From contig NZ_SAIS01000018.1 of assembly GCF_004360155.1 (NCBI RefSeq), forward strand, positions 1-64,000: a stretch of 64,000 nt of DNA, read 5' to 3'. The notes beneath the pieces are model-generated. The model saw only the letters and a list, made by a program, of their open reading frames with translations. It was not told where the DNA came from and ran no database searches. Each line of letters opens with the position of its first letter. Positions within the stretch are counted from its first letter, which is position 1. This document shows, in pieces, positions 7,445 to 16,808 of this stretch. Position numbers and translations under genes: made by a program. The stretch comes from Paraglaciecola marina (GTDB lineage: Bacteria > Pseudomonadota > Gammaproteobacteria > Enterobacterales > Alteromonadaceae).

Positions 7445-9814
7445 ATGGAAATAAAGTGTTTCCACTGTGGGCTAGCTGTTCCAGCTGGCTCTCATTATCA
7501 AACAAAAGTATTGAATAAACCCCAACACTTTTGTTGCCCTGGGTGTTTAGCCGTGGCTGAATCAATAGTAGAAAACGGTCTGGAGGACTATTATCACTAC
7601 CGTAGCGAGTTTGCTGAAAAAGCATCTGAAAATGACGAAGACTTACTTGAAAAATTATCTGTATTTGATGATGACCTAATACTTAGCGAATTTGTTGGTA
7701 AAAACAATAGTACCCATGAAATTCAATTAACCATAAGTGGTATAAATTGCGCGGCATGTGGCTGGCTAATAGAAAAACAACTTTCAAAGCTAAAAGGCAT
7801 AATGCAGGTTGCTGTGAATGTATCAGCAAGGCGGGCAACAGTCAGTTGGGACAGTGACTTACTGCAATTAAGCGCAATCTTAAAACACATAGAAAACATT
7901 GGCTATCACGCCAAGCCCTTTCAACCAGAACAACACGAAGCTTCATACAAGCAAGAAAACCAAGCATTTCTTAAAAAACTAGGTCTAGCCGGTTTAATGA
8001 CTATGCAGGTCATGATGTTAAATATAGGCGTATTTTTCGATTTATTTGGGCATATAGACGAACAAACAAAGCAATATTTTAATTGGGTGAGTTTGTTATT
8101 AACGACCCCAGTATTACTGTATTCAGCATCAGGGTTTTACTCAGGAGCGCTAAGAGCTCTTAAAGCTAAATCTGTCAATATGGATGTTCCAGTTAGCTTA
8201 GCTTTGTCATTAACTTATTTATCTAGTGTCCTTGCAACCTTTCAAAACACAGGGCAAACCTATTTTGAATCACTGAGTATGTTTGTATTCCTGTTACTGA
8301 TAAGCCGATATTTGGAGCATGGCGCACGTTATAAAGCATCACAATTATCCGCTAACATGCTTGAATATATGCCGACTATGGCCAATTTAGTCGAGAACAA
8401 ACAAGTACACCCAGTACTGGCCAAATCTTTAAAATTAGAGCAGTTAGTGTTAGTTAAAGCCGGCGATCTGGTTCCCATTGATGGGACAATAGTTGAAGGG
8501 CAAGGACAGCTAGACGAAGCCTTATTAACTGGTGAATTCGAACTAGTTAGTAAAACAAAAGGTGAAAAGGTTTATGCAGGTACGGTTAATCAATTAGGTA
8601 CATTAACGATTAAAGTCACCAGTACTTTAAAGCATTCAGTATTAAACCAAATCAACCAACTACAAAGTCAAGCCTTGGCCAATAAACCGAAGATAGCTGG
8701 AATAGCGGACCGATTTTCTCAATATTTTGTAGCAGTAGTATTATTAACTTCAGCTATTACTTATCTAGTTTGGCACCAAATTAGCCCAGAAGAAGCACTA
8801 TGGCATATGATAGCTGTGCTAATAGCAACTTGCCCTTGTGCCTTAGGCCTAGCAACACCCTCGGCTTTGTCTTGTGCTGTAGCCCATTTAAATGGTAAAG
8901 GTATTTTGTTAAAACGAGCCGACGCACTAGAACAAATATCAAATGTAGACTGGGTGGCATTCGACAAAACTGGCACCTTAACAGAAGGAAAGTTTTCACT
9001 AAGTCAATGTGTAAACAATATCGATAAACGAGATGAGCACTGGCTTCAAGTTGCAGCTTGTTTAGAGCAGTATTCTGAACATCCAATAGCTAAAGCATTC
9101 GAAGATATTCAATGCCCCTACCCTGTAGTAAATTTTTCAACAGTAATTGGTAAAGGCATTCAAGGAACAATCAATAATATTCAATATAAATTAGGCTCTG
9201 AACTGTACATGGAACAAGAGATACCAAAGCCATTGCAGATATGTAACGTATTTCTACAAGCCAACAATCGAGTACTTTGTGGCTTTGCATTAGCTGATAA
9301 AATTCGTCCAAGCACCACTGCTATTTTAGAAACATTTAAGGATAAAAAGGTGACCTTGATTAGTGGCGACGCTGAACCAATGGTGTACGCTATTGCCAAG
9401 CAATTACATATCCCTAATTGGTTGTCTAAACACACACCAGAGCAAAAGTTAGGCGTGATTAAAAAAGCTCAGAAAGATGGGTATACCGTTCTAATGGTGG
9501 GCGATGGTATCAATGATGCGCCAGTATTAGCTCAAGCCAATGTATCAGTTACTTTAGGAGTAAGCTCTGACCTAGCCAAATCTTCGGCTGATGTAGTGCT
9601 GCTAGATAACTCTTTAGATAAAATTAACGTAGTTTTTAATATAGCCAAACGTTGTAAAAATAAAATCAAGCAAAATATAGGCTGGGCCATAGGGTATAAT
9701 ATTTTGGTATTACCACTAGCAGTCTCTGGAGTATTAACGCCTTGGATGGCTGTCATTGGTATGTCTCTTAGTTCCTTAATTGTGGTAATCAATTCAATTA
9801 GACTTTTAAAGTAA
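7445..9814 (+). CDS. ccoI: Copper-translocating P-type ATPase for cbb3 oxidase assembly
   Basis: P1B-type ATPase of 789 residues that supplies copper for the CuB site of CcoN. In order: a cysteine-rich N-terminal region (CFHCG and CCPGC), an HMA domain with the INCAACGW metal site (near residue 102), membrane helices, the actuator motif LTGEFEL, the transmembrane metal site CPC (ATCPCALG), the phosphorylation motif DKTGT and the hinge GDGINDAP. Everything needed for activity is intact. The N-terminal CxxC-type region is characteristic of FixI/CcoI rather than CopA. ccoS follows 13 bases later. Confidence 0.95.
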   Translation: MEIKCFHCGLAVPAGSHYQTKVLNKPQHFCCPGCLAVAESIVENGLEDYYHYRSEFAEKASENDEDLLEKLSVFDDDLILSEFVGKNNSTHEIQLTISGINCAACGWLIEKQLSKLKGIMQVAVNVSARRATVSWDSDLLQLSAILKHIENIGYHAKPFQPEQHEASYKQENQAFLKKLGLAGLMTMQVMMLNIGVFFDLFGHIDEQTKQYFNWVSLLLTTPVLLYSASGFYSGALRALKAKSVNMDVPVSLALSLTYLSSVLATFQNTGQTYFESLSMFVFLLLISRYLEHGARYKASQLSANMLEYMPTMANLVENKQVHPVLAKSLKLEQLVLVKAGDLVPIDGTIVEGQGQLDEALLTGEFELVSKTKGEKVYAGTVNQLGTLTIKVTSTLKHSVLNQINQLQSQALANKPKIAGIADRFSQYFVAVVLLTSAITYLVWHQISPEEALWHMIAVLIATCPCALGLATPSALSCAVAHLNGKGILLKRADALEQISNVDWVAFDKTGTLTEGKFSLSQCVNNIDKRDEHWLQVAACLEQYSEHPIAKAFEDIQCPYPVVNFSTVIGKGIQGTINNIQYKLGSELYMEQEIPKPLQICNVFLQANNRVLCGFALADKIRPSTTAILETFKDKKVTLISGDAEPMVYAIAKQLHIPNWLSKHTPEQKLGVIKKAQKDGYTVLMVGDGINDAPVLAQANVSVTLGVSSDLAKSSADVVLLDNSLDKINVVFNIAKRCKNKIKQNIGWAIGYNILVLPLAVSGVLTPWMAVIGMSLSSLIVVINSIRLLK

Positions 9815-9827
9815 TGGAAGGTGTTTC

Positions 9828-10019
9828 GTGAGTATTATTTATGTGTTGATCCCCATCGCTATTTTATTAGTCTGTATAGCAGTATTCGTGTTTTTTTGGG
9901 CTGTCAAATCAAATCAATTTGATGACTTAGAAAGGCACGGCAGTAGCATCTTGTTTGACGATGACCTACCCAAACATAAGCAAAACTCAACTCCCCCTAC
10001 TCCAGAAAAACATGAATGA
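9828..10019 (+). CDS. ccoS: cbb3-type oxidase assembly protein CcoS
   Basis: Small 63-residue protein with one N-terminal transmembrane helix (about residues 4 to 25) followed by the sequence FFWAVKSNQFDDLE, which is the signature of CcoS. It takes part in insertion of heme and copper into the oxidase. The start is GTG, supported by a good ribosome binding site (GGAAGGTG) just upstream. The stop overlaps the start of the next gene by 8 bases. Confidence 0.93.
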   Translation: MSIIYVLIPIAILLVCIAVFVFFWAVKSNQFDDLERHGSSILFDDDLPKHKQNSTPPTPEKHE

Positions 10020-10683
10020 TCTATCGTTTATTTCTGCCTTAATAATTGGTCTGGCAGGAGGTATTCATTGTGTGGGTATGTGCGGTGGTATTGTAGGGGC
10101 GTTTTCTTACGCTATTCCGAAAGGTGCATCTACGCAGCTGTATGCCTTTACTTATAATATAGGTAGAGTAACTAGTTATACTGTCGCTGGTGCGTTAACC
10201 GGATGGTTAGGTAAAATGGTATCTCAACAAGTTGATCAAGGGATAGTGATTCTGCAGTTTCTAAGTAGTGTGTTCTTAGTCATATTGGCTTTATATATTG
10301 CAGGTTGGTGGCAAGGTTTAACTAAAGTTGAAGCTGTTGGCAGCCTATTTTGGAAGTTTCTACGCCCCTGGTCAAAGAAAATATTACCCTTCAAAAGTCC
10401 GTTACAAGCATTACCTTATGGGGCTATTTGGGGGTGGTTACCCTGTGGTTTAGTATACTCAGTTCTTACTTGGTCTTTAGCCAGTGGCTCAGCCATAAAC
10501 GGAGCAAAAATTATGTTAGGTTTTGGGTTAGGCACTTTACCCATCATGTTCTTGATGTCCTTAGGGTTTGAAAGATCTAAGACCTATTTACAGCTACCGG
10601 TTACCAAAAAAGTGATAGGGGTATTATTGCTAATGTTTGCAGCTTTTCAAATGTATCTAACATTTCAAAATTCCTTAAAGTAA
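10012..10683 (+). CDS. SafE/TauE-type membrane protein of the cbb3 cluster
   Basis: Polytopic membrane protein of 223 residues with about six hydrophobic helices. It starts with the glycine-rich segment AGGIHCVGMCGGIVG, typical of the sulfite exporter TauE/SafE-like family (DUF2591-type names are also used) found next to ccoS in many Gammaproteobacteria. The cysteine-containing GMCGG and WLPCGLVYS motifs have been suggested to handle copper in such proteins; that role is inference here. A longer frame opens at 9955, but the ATG at 10012 overlapping the ccoS stop by 8 bases is the natural translationally coupled start. The gene fnr, which often follows, is absent. Confidence 0.85.
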   Translation: MNDLSFISALIIGLAGGIHCVGMCGGIVGAFSYAIPKGASTQLYAFTYNIGRVTSYTVAGALTGWLGKMVSQQVDQGIVILQFLSSVFLVILALYIAGWWQGLTKVEAVGSLFWKFLRPWSKKILPFKSPLQALPYGAIWGWLPCGLVYSVLTWSLASGSAINGAKIMLGFGLGTLPIMFLMSLGFERSKTYLQLPVTKKVIGVLLLMFAAFQMYLTFQNSLK

Positions 10684-10709
10684 ACATCTCAACTTTATTA
10701 TTAAACCAA

Positions 10710-10770
10710 GCGTTAACTTACTGGTTGACAGAATTTAAATTATCTTCATAAACTGAGAAGGCGTTAACTT
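10710..10770. repeat. Direct repeat GCGTTAACTT flanking the uspE promoter
   Basis: Two exact 10-base copies, GCGTTAACTT, at 10710-10719 and 10761-10770, lie on either side of the likely uspE promoter. The central GTTAAC is itself palindromic. They may be binding sites for a regulator or simply chance in an AT-rich spacer. Confidence 0.4.
10725..10752 (+). promoter_or_regulatory. Putative sigma70 promoter of uspE
   Basis: A perfect TTGACA at 10725-10730 is followed after 16 bases by CATAAA at 10747-10752 (4 of 6). It lies 40 bases upstream of the uspE start. Confidence 0.5.
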
Positions 10771-10792
10771 TTTAAATTTAAGAGGTAAGCCA

Positions 10793-11725
10793 ATGCAATA
10801 CAATAAAATTTTAGCTGTAATTGAAGCAGATTCTTCACAACAAAAATCCCTCTCCAGAGCCCTTGAAATTGCACGAATGAACCAAGCAAGTATAACTGCC
10901 TTCCTATGTATTTATGATTTTTCCTATGAAATGACAACTATGTTGTCTATGGATGAGCGGGAAAATATGCGACAGGCTGTAGTTGACGATAAAACTGATT
11001 GGCTTAAAAATTTAGTAGCTAAAACCATAGGACGAGAATTTATTGATATTAATGTTAAAATAGTTTGGCATAACCGTCCCTACGAAAGCATCATTCGAGA
11101 AGTATTAGAAAATGGCTATGATTTAATAGTTAAAGGGACGCAACATCACGATACCTTGGAATCTGTTATTTTTACTCCTACAGATTGGCATATTATGCGT
11201 AAAGCCCCTGTCCCTGTGCTATTAGTTAAAGAACACGATTGGCCTATAGGTGGTAAAATAATCGCCGCTATCAATGCGGGGGCTAACGATGCAGACCATT
11301 TATCTCTTAATGAACAGGTCACCAAGCATGCAAATAGCTTTGGAAGTTTATTAGCTTCAGATGTCCATTTGGTTAACGCTTATCCAAGTACACCACTTAA
11401 TATTGTTATGACAATTCCAGACTTTGATCCGGTAACACACCAAGAAACTGTCAAAGAACACCATAAATTATCACTTCAAACCCATGGAAAAGAATATCAA
11501 ATCTCTACTGAGTTTTGCCATGTAGCTATGGGGTTACCCGAAGACGTCATTCCAGGCTACGCCTCGAAGCTTGATGCAGAATTAGTGGTTCTGGGGACAG
11601 TGGGTAGGCAAGGGATTTCTGCAGCACTTATAGGGAATACTGCTGAACATGTAATAGATAAGCTAAATTGTGATGTATTAGCCATTAAGCCTGACGGATT
11701 TATTTCTCCGATAAAATTATCTTAA
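10793..11725 (+). CDS. uspE: Universal stress protein E (tandem Usp domains)
   Basis: Cytoplasmic tandem-domain universal stress protein of 310 residues. Domain 1 covers about residues 1 to 145 and domain 2 about 155 to 305; the second ends with GTVGRQG...LIGNTAEHVIDKLNCDVLAIKP, the conserved nucleotide-contacting loop of the family. A ribosome binding site (AGAGG) lies upstream of the ATG. In Alteromonadales and Shewanella uspE usually follows fnr; here it directly follows the cbb3 cluster. The position before ttcA is the conventional one. Confidence 0.92.
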   Translation: MQYNKILAVIEADSSQQKSLSRALEIARMNQASITAFLCIYDFSYEMTTMLSMDERENMRQAVVDDKTDWLKNLVAKTIGREFIDINVKIVWHNRPYESIIREVLENGYDLIVKGTQHHDTLESVIFTPTDWHIMRKAPVPVLLVKEHDWPIGGKIIAAINAGANDADHLSLNEQVTKHANSFGSLLASDVHLVNAYPSTPLNIVMTIPDFDPVTHQETVKEHHKLSLQTHGKEYQISTEFCHVAMGLPEDVIPGYASKLDAELVVLGTVGRQGISAALIGNTAEHVIDKLNCDVLAIKPDGFISPIKLS

Positions 11726-11749
11726 CCAATTTTAAGTGGTCTATTTGTT

Positions 11750-11782
11750 GCCTTGCCTATCAATGATAATCAAGGCCTCTTT
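11750..11782 (+). terminator. Probable terminator after uspE
   Basis: Inverted repeat GCCTTG (11750-11755) and CAAGGC (11771-11776) with an inner TATCA/TGATA pairing, followed by CTCTTT. The T-run is short, so efficiency is uncertain. Confidence 0.45.
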
Positions 11783-11811
11783 AAAACTTCCATTGTTTCA
11801 AAGCCTACCCC

Positions 11812-11840
11812 TTAGACAGCCAATCAATATAGGGTATAAT
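11812..11840 (+). promoter_or_regulatory. Sigma70-type promoter of ttcA
   Basis: TTAGAC at 11812-11817 and a perfect TATAAT at 11835-11840 are 17 bases apart, about 52 bases ahead of the ttcA start codon. Confidence 0.5.
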
Positions 11841-11892
11841 TTGCGGATAATCGCCTAGCCACAAACTTTCAGTTTATTTAAGTAAGATAACC

Positions 11893-12813
11893 ATGAGTCA
11901 TATGTCTAACCAAGATCTAAAACCAAACGCTCCTAAAATTCGCAAACGTATCAGGCATTTTACCGGTAAGGCCATAGCTGATTTTAGTATGATTGAAGAA
12001 GGCGACAAAGTTATGGTTTGTCTGTCTGGTGGTAAAGACAGCTACACCATGTTGGACGTACTTCTCTATAAACAAAAAGTCGCACCGATTTCATTTAGTA
12101 TAGTGGCAGTTAATTTAGATCAAAAACAACCAGGATTCCCCGAACATATCTTGCCAAAGTATTTAACTAAGTTAGGGGTAGACTTTGAAATCGTTGAAGA
12201 AGACACCTACTCCATTGTGGTCGACAAAGTACCAGAGGGTAAAACAACTTGTGCTTTATGTTCACGTTTACGCAGAGGCATTTTGTATAAAACAGCAAGT
12301 CGTTTAGGAGCGACAAAAATAGCACTAGGTCACCATAGAGACGACATGTTAGAGACGCTGATGTTAAATATGTTTTATGGTGGACAGTTAAAATCAATGC
12401 CTCCTAAACTAGTAAGTGATGACGGCAAACATATAGTAATTAGGCCTTTAGCATACTGTGCAGAGCAAGATATTGCTGAGTATTCAGCTAACATGGGCTT
12501 TCCTATTATTCCCTGTAATTTATGTGGCTCCCAAGAAAACTTACAACGTAAAAAAATCAAAGGCATGCTCCAAGACTGGCAGCAACGCTTTCCTGGCCGT
12601 ATAGAAAATATGGCTAGAGCCTTACAAAATGTGGTGCCATCTCACCTAGCAGATAATCACCTTTTTGCATTTGAAAGCTTAAGTACTCAAGATACTCCTT
12701 ATGAAAATGGAGATATTGGATTTGATGAGCCAGAGGTTAAAAACGACACTGTGACATCTGAAGCCAAGCAGTCAATCAATATAGTCACTCCACTAGCAGT
12801 AACCAACCTCTAA
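11893..12813 (+). CDS. ttcA: tRNA 2-thiocytidine(32) synthetase TtcA
   Basis: Iron-sulfur-dependent ATP pyrophosphatase that thiolates cytidine 32 in certain tRNAs. The 306 residues contain the PP-loop SGGKDS at residues 45 to 50, the CALC motif at about 120 to 123 and the CNLCGSQ motif at about 207 to 213; these cysteines hold the [4Fe-4S] cluster. The C-terminal tail of about 40 residues is acidic and poorly conserved in such proteins. An in-frame second ATG lies three codons in. It is 10 bases upstream of the patatin gene. Confidence 0.95.
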   Translation: MSHMSNQDLKPNAPKIRKRIRHFTGKAIADFSMIEEGDKVMVCLSGGKDSYTMLDVLLYKQKVAPISFSIVAVNLDQKQPGFPEHILPKYLTKLGVDFEIVEEDTYSIVVDKVPEGKTTCALCSRLRRGILYKTASRLGATKIALGHHRDDMLETLMLNMFYGGQLKSMPPKLVSDDGKHIVIRPLAYCAEQDIAEYSANMGFPIIPCNLCGSQENLQRKKIKGMLQDWQQRFPGRIENMARALQNVVPSHLADNHLFAFESLSTQDTPYENGDIGFDEPEVKNDTVTSEAKQSINIVTPLAVTNL

Positions 12814-12823
12814 GGAACGTATC

Positions 12824-13870
12824 ATGAAAATTGGATTAGCTTTGGGGAGCGGTGCAGCTCGAGGGTGGGCACACATTGGTGTGATAAAAGCCTTAGAAGA
12901 AATGGGTATCAAAATTGATATAGTAACGGGCTGCTCTATAGGCTCTTATGTTGGAGCGGCTTATGCTTCAGGTAAATTACCTGAGTTAGCCGAGTGGGTA
13001 GAAAGCCTAACAGAATGGCAGGTGTTTTCTTTAATGGGGGTGGGCTTTCACAAAGGCGGTTTGATGAGTGGCCAAAAGGTATTTACGGCCCTTGAAGAAA
13101 ATTTCAGCTGTGAAACATTCGAGCAACTAGATATGCCATTTGGGGCTGTTGCTACCGATTTATATAGTGGTAGAGAAGTTAACTTTTTATCTGGTTCAAT
13201 TGCGAGCGCAGTTAGAGCCTCATGCTCTATACCTGGCTTATTTCCGCCAAGTTTACATGAAAACCGGTGGTTAGTAGATGGTGGGGTGGTCAACCCTGTT
13301 CCTGTTAATATGTGTAGGATGCTAGGAGCTGACTTTGTCATTGCAGTTAACCTAAGTGCAGACTTTAGGCCCCAATCATTGGTAAACCGAGAAATAGATC
13401 ACGGCAATAACCAAAAGAAAACTTCAGACTTTTTTAAACGTAGCCATAAACAGATTCAACAGTGGTTTAAGAAAGACTCTAATACCTCAGAAGTGGTAGA
13501 AGAGCCTTTGATAAAAGAAGCAGTAGATGAAGATGATGAGCCTTGCCTTACACAAGAATGTCTCGATATGTTAGAGCCTGCTCTGGAAAAACAACAAGAA
13601 GACGATCAAGACTCACAAACTAAAGTGCCTGCTCCGCCAGCGCCGTCAATTATCAACGCGATGACGGGTTCTCTAGATATACTATCTGCAAGAGTAACCC
13701 GTTCTAGACTTGCTGGAGACCCCCCAGATATCTTAATTGAGCCCCAGCTTAGAGATTTTGGCATGATGGAGTTTTACCGCGCCAAAGAACTAATTTCAGA
13801 GGGCCATGGCAGTGTAGAACGTATCGCAGCTCAAATTAAATATCATCTTAGTTTAGATGAGGCTAAGTAA
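12824..13870 (+). CDS. rssA: RssA-like patatin-family phospholipase/esterase
   Basis: Predicted serine hydrolase of the bacterial patatin family. The oxyanion motif GSGAARG is at residues 8 to 14, the nucleophile elbow GCSIG at 36 to 40 (Ser38) and the catalytic Asp in DGG at about 152. Between about residues 200 and 280 an acidic, low-complexity insert separates the catalytic core from a conserved C-terminal segment, making the 348-residue protein longer than E. coli RssA (about 300). It is 10 bases downstream of ttcA and probably cotranscribed. Substrate unknown. Confidence 0.85.
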   Translation: MKIGLALGSGAARGWAHIGVIKALEEMGIKIDIVTGCSIGSYVGAAYASGKLPELAEWVESLTEWQVFSLMGVGFHKGGLMSGQKVFTALEENFSCETFEQLDMPFGAVATDLYSGREVNFLSGSIASAVRASCSIPGLFPPSLHENRWLVDGGVVNPVPVNMCRMLGADFVIAVNLSADFRPQSLVNREIDHGNNQKKTSDFFKRSHKQIQQWFKKDSNTSEVVEEPLIKEAVDEDDEPCLTQECLDMLEPALEKQQEDDQDSQTKVPAPPAPSIINAMTGSLDILSARVTRSRLAGDPPDILIEPQLRDFGMMEFYRAKELISEGHGSVERIAAQIKYHLSLDEAK

Positions 13871-13940
13871 ACTCAGAGCTGGAAAATATTAAACACTAAT
13901 TAATTACTAGGCATTACGTTTCAAGCACTGAGGTTAATAA

Positions 13941-14570
13941 TTATTTCTCTACTAAAGCGGTAATACGTATAGGCTTGATTGGAAGATTGAAATTTTTAGC
14001 ATTCTTTATATCTTCGCTATTTAGGATTAGTCGATTACCTTGCTGTAAACCAAGCTCAGAATTAAAAGGCTTTGAGTTAACGTCAAAATGAAAAACTAAC
14101 CCTTTTACTGCAGGCATCATAAAAGATAGGAAGCCACCCATATCATCAAAAAAAGCAGTATATTGTTTTAACAAATAGTCCAGCTCATCTTGGGGGTAAT
14201 GCATTTTTAAATATTGAGGTTTAGTCTCTAGCTGCACAGAAATATCACACTGATTAGCTTGATCGTTAATGTCTAGTACAACTATCGCCTTAGCCATTTT
14301 CAAAATTTTATCGGTCGGTACCGTAAATCTATAATTAGCCTCAACGACTAAAGGTAATGTTTGTTTCTGAGTAACTATTTGTGCAGAGGAAATTTTACAG
14401 AGACGATTATCTGCTATGTGTTGAAAACCAAAAGCAAACCTTAACGCTTGAGTATCATCACTTTGAAGTTTTTTGACATGACTATAGAAGCTCGCATATT
14501 CAACTTCTAAGGGCTCGCCATACGAAAACGAACTGAAAACCATAAGCATAATTAAAATGTTTACTTTCAC
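13941..14570 (-). CDS. Exported DUF2987-like protein
   Basis: 209-residue protein with a cleavable signal peptide (about residues 1 to 18, ending SYG). The mature part has a pair of cysteines and mixed alpha/beta character and resembles the DUF2987 family of Alteromonadales, Shewanella and Vibrio, which has no known function. Its start overlaps the end of the glucosaminidase gene by 4 bases, so it is the last gene of that minus-strand operon; a role in the envelope is a reasonable but unproven inference. Confidence 0.65.
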   Translation of the reverse strand: MKVNILIMLMVFSSFSYGEPLEVEYASFYSHVKKLQSDDTQALRFAFGFQHIADNRLCKISSAQIVTQKQTLPLVVEANYRFTVPTDKILKMAKAIVVLDINDQANQCDISVQLETKPQYLKMHYPQDELDYLLKQYTAFFDDMGGFLSFMMPAVKGLVFHFDVNSKPFNSELGLQQGNRLILNSEDIKNAKNFNLPIKPIRITALVEK

Positions 14571-15379
14571 TGTTGTAACCCCATGTGTTTTTTATTAACT
14601 CTTAACATATCAAGCAACTCATCAATGTACTCTTGGCCTCGCTCAGAATAGGAGATTAAGCCATTAGCTAACACGTCTGCAGTTACTGGCTTATTATTTG
14701 TGTGACACGCTAATCTCAAAGCTCTAAGTTCTTCATAGGCATATAACCTATTGATATTACGCATGTAAGTCATCACAGCATGGGACAAATCACTAAACTT
14801 AGCGACCTCATGAACTGCACCTTCAATACGCTGTTTAGGAACAAAACCACACCCCTCTTTAAAACACCACAAACCAAAAAAGTTATAGCCCTGCCTTGCA
14901 AACCTAGAGGTGCCCCACCCAGACTCGATCGCTCCTTGAACTAATACTAATGCCTCAGGAATGACATCAATTTTAATTTTTAACTCATCAAATACTGCAT
15001 CATTTAAGGTTTCGAATTGCACCGTATACTTGTTTACCAAGTATTCAAATACTGCCTTTTGGGACTTATTAAAAGTTTTACCTGATTTATGTACATCAAA
15101 TAAGGTTATGACTGCTTGTCGTTCAATTGTAATTATGGTGTTTTGACGTTTAACTTCAGGTAATAAATAAGCAAAGAATGCCTTCTTTTTATCGATAACA
15201 TTTTCATAGGTATTGAAATCAGGAACAGGATCTTTATCTGACTCTAAGACTGGAATATCAAAGGCCTTGAGGTTGACAACAAGATGACTTTTTTTATCAA
15301 TATGGTTTTGTTGGGTAACGACAATAAACGTTACGACCAACAGCAATATCACTAGTGCTGATAACAAGTTTTTAAGCAT
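14567..15379 (-). CDS. Bax-like exported glucosaminidase
   Basis: Predicted peptidoglycan hydrolase (mannosyl-glycoprotein endo-beta-N-acetylglucosaminidase superfamily). Residues about 5 to 24 are a hydrophobic signal anchor. The catalytic region carries VLVQGAIESGWGTSRFA, with the probable catalytic Glu, then GYNFFGLWCF and the VPKQR segment typical of Bax/glucosaminidase proteins. 270 residues is a normal length. It overlaps the upstream membrane protein gene by 8 bases and the downstream DUF2987-like gene by 4 bases, pointing to translational coupling. Confidence 0.85.
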   Translation of the reverse strand: MLKNLLSALVILLLVVTFIVVTQQNHIDKKSHLVVNLKAFDIPVLESDKDPVPDFNTYENVIDKKKAFFAYLLPEVKRQNTIITIERQAVITLFDVHKSGKTFNKSQKAVFEYLVNKYTVQFETLNDAVFDELKIKIDVIPEALVLVQGAIESGWGTSRFARQGYNFFGLWCFKEGCGFVPKQRIEGAVHEVAKFSDLSHAVMTYMRNINRLYAYEELRALRLACHTNNKPVTADVLANGLISYSERGQEYIDELLDMLRVNKKHMGLQQ

Positions 15380-16133
15380 TAAAAATAGATTCCTGTTTTG
15401 CTGTGTTGTCGCCCACTTTGACAGTTACACCAAATAGTTCGCGATAAAGCACGCCTTTTAAATTAAAATAAAAAGGTATTAACCATATATAGGCAACACC
15501 CAAAGTCAGCATACCCAATAAAAACAGTGCCAAAGAGCCTAGATAGAAAAGGCTTAAACTCGGCCAGTGGTGATTAAAAACTTTAAAAGATTGAATGATA
15601 GTGTCTTTAGGTGCTAATTTTTTTTCAATTAGTAACATCATTGAGAACCCAGTAGCCATGCCTAGATAAACGGTAGTCGCAACCCCAACAAACAAGCCAG
15701 CTAATGATAGTACTTGTCCAGCTACATCTACTAATATAGCCAACAAAAGAGCTAAAAGAATAATTACAAATGAACCAAATGCTCGCTTTAGTAAAGGGAA
15801 AAATGCAGGTTTATGACCCACACTACGAGACATACCAAGCCATAACATTGCGGCAATAATAGGCGCCGTAATCACCACAAAAATCAACTCCATAGTGACT
15901 TGCGTTCTCGGTGAAATCATAGTCATATCTGTCACCCCAAGTATATTTTGTACCGCCCAAACAAAGGCCATAACAATAAACAACATTAACATTACACCTT
16001 GCATAACTTCTGTTTTGCCTTTTTTAGACAGCTCCCAAGCTTCAACAATTAATGCTTTTAATTCTATTCGAGTTTCGCCATTAATGGATTTCTCATAGCT
16101 CCCACCGACCACTTTGAACTCTTCTTGTTTCAC
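15372..16133 (-). CDS. Multipass membrane protein of unknown function
   Basis: 253 residues with about six hydrophobic helices after a polar N-terminal stretch of roughly 45 residues. The repeated pattern of helices around residues 155 to 235 (SMMLLIEKKLAPKD, then a helix pair) is like the BPSS1780/DUF2189-type membrane proteins, but I cannot assign a family with confidence. It is translationally coupled to the glucosaminidase gene by an 8-base overlap and so may help its export or control. Confidence 0.6.
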   Translation of the reverse strand: MKQEEFKVVGGSYEKSINGETRIELKALIVEAWELSKKGKTEVMQGVMLMLFIVMAFVWAVQNILGVTDMTMISPRTQVTMELIFVVITAPIIAAMLWLGMSRSVGHKPAFFPLLKRAFGSFVIILLALLLAILVDVAGQVLSLAGLFVGVATTVYLGMATGFSMMLLIEKKLAPKDTIIQSFKVFNHHWPSLSLFYLGSLALFLLGMLTLGVAYIWLIPFYFNLKGVLYRELFGVTVKVGDNTAKQESIFNA

Positions 16134-16165
16134 TCATCACCTACTTAACATTAAAAATTATACAT

Positions 16166-16807
16166 TTAAGGTAAAACTAAGCTTACCGCTAAAAGAATTA
16201 AAACCGCTCCCATGACACGGTCAAACCAATACCCTTTTGAACCTATAAAAGCGCGGACCTTATCTGAACTTAAAATCACCGACAGAAAACAAAACCAAAG
16301 CGCAGTAGCAATAGCCAGATATAAGCCATATGCTAATTTGACTACATTTGGAGTGTCAGCAGATACAACGACAGCAAAAATAGATAAAAAGAATAGGGTC
16401 GCTTTTGGATTAAGCCCATTAGTTAGAAAGCCAATCATAAACGCTTTTTTGTCTGAAATCAGGACTTCACTGGCGCCACTAACCGAACTACTGTCTTTAG
16501 GGGGGGCGGGACTGCGAATTGCTCCCCAACCAATATAAAGCAAGTATGCGGCAGCAATATAACTGATGATTTTAAATAAGTCTGGATTCGCTTTAATTAA
16601 CAAGCCGATCCCTAATAGTGAATAGATCACATGTACCAGAATGCCAACGCCAACGCCTAGGCTAGTAATTAACGCTAAGCGACGTCCGTAACGAATGCTA
16701 TGCTTTAAAACAATAGCGAAATCTGGACCAGGGCTAGCCACCGCAAGAATATGTACACTTGCAATCGTTAAAAATTCTAACCAGTTGTTTTCTACATACT
16801 CCAACAA
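16166..16807 (-). CDS. LysE/RhtB family amino-acid exporter
   Basis: Inner-membrane exporter of 213 residues with about six helices. The N-terminal segment ASPGPDFAIVLKHSIRYGRR is the hallmark of the LysE/RhtB family, and GFLTNGLNPKATLFFLSIF is the second conserved block. Amino-acid substrate cannot be told. The start is only one base away from the sirtuin stop, so it is cotranscribed with it. Confidence 0.9.
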   Translation of the reverse strand: MLEYVENNWLEFLTIASVHILAVASPGPDFAIVLKHSIRYGRRLALITSLGVGVGILVHVIYSLLGIGLLIKANPDLFKIISYIAAAYLLYIGWGAIRSPAPPKDSSSVSGASEVLISDKKAFMIGFLTNGLNPKATLFFLSIFAVVVSADTPNVVKLAYGLYLAIATALWFCFLSVILSSDKVRAFIGSKGYWFDRVMGAVLILLAVSLVLP

Positions 16808-16808
16808 C

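Noticed and set aside
7443-7625. Minus-strand frame over the start of ccoI, and other minus-strand frames inside ccoI
   Set aside because: Fully inside a well-supported gene on the other strand with no recognisable domains.
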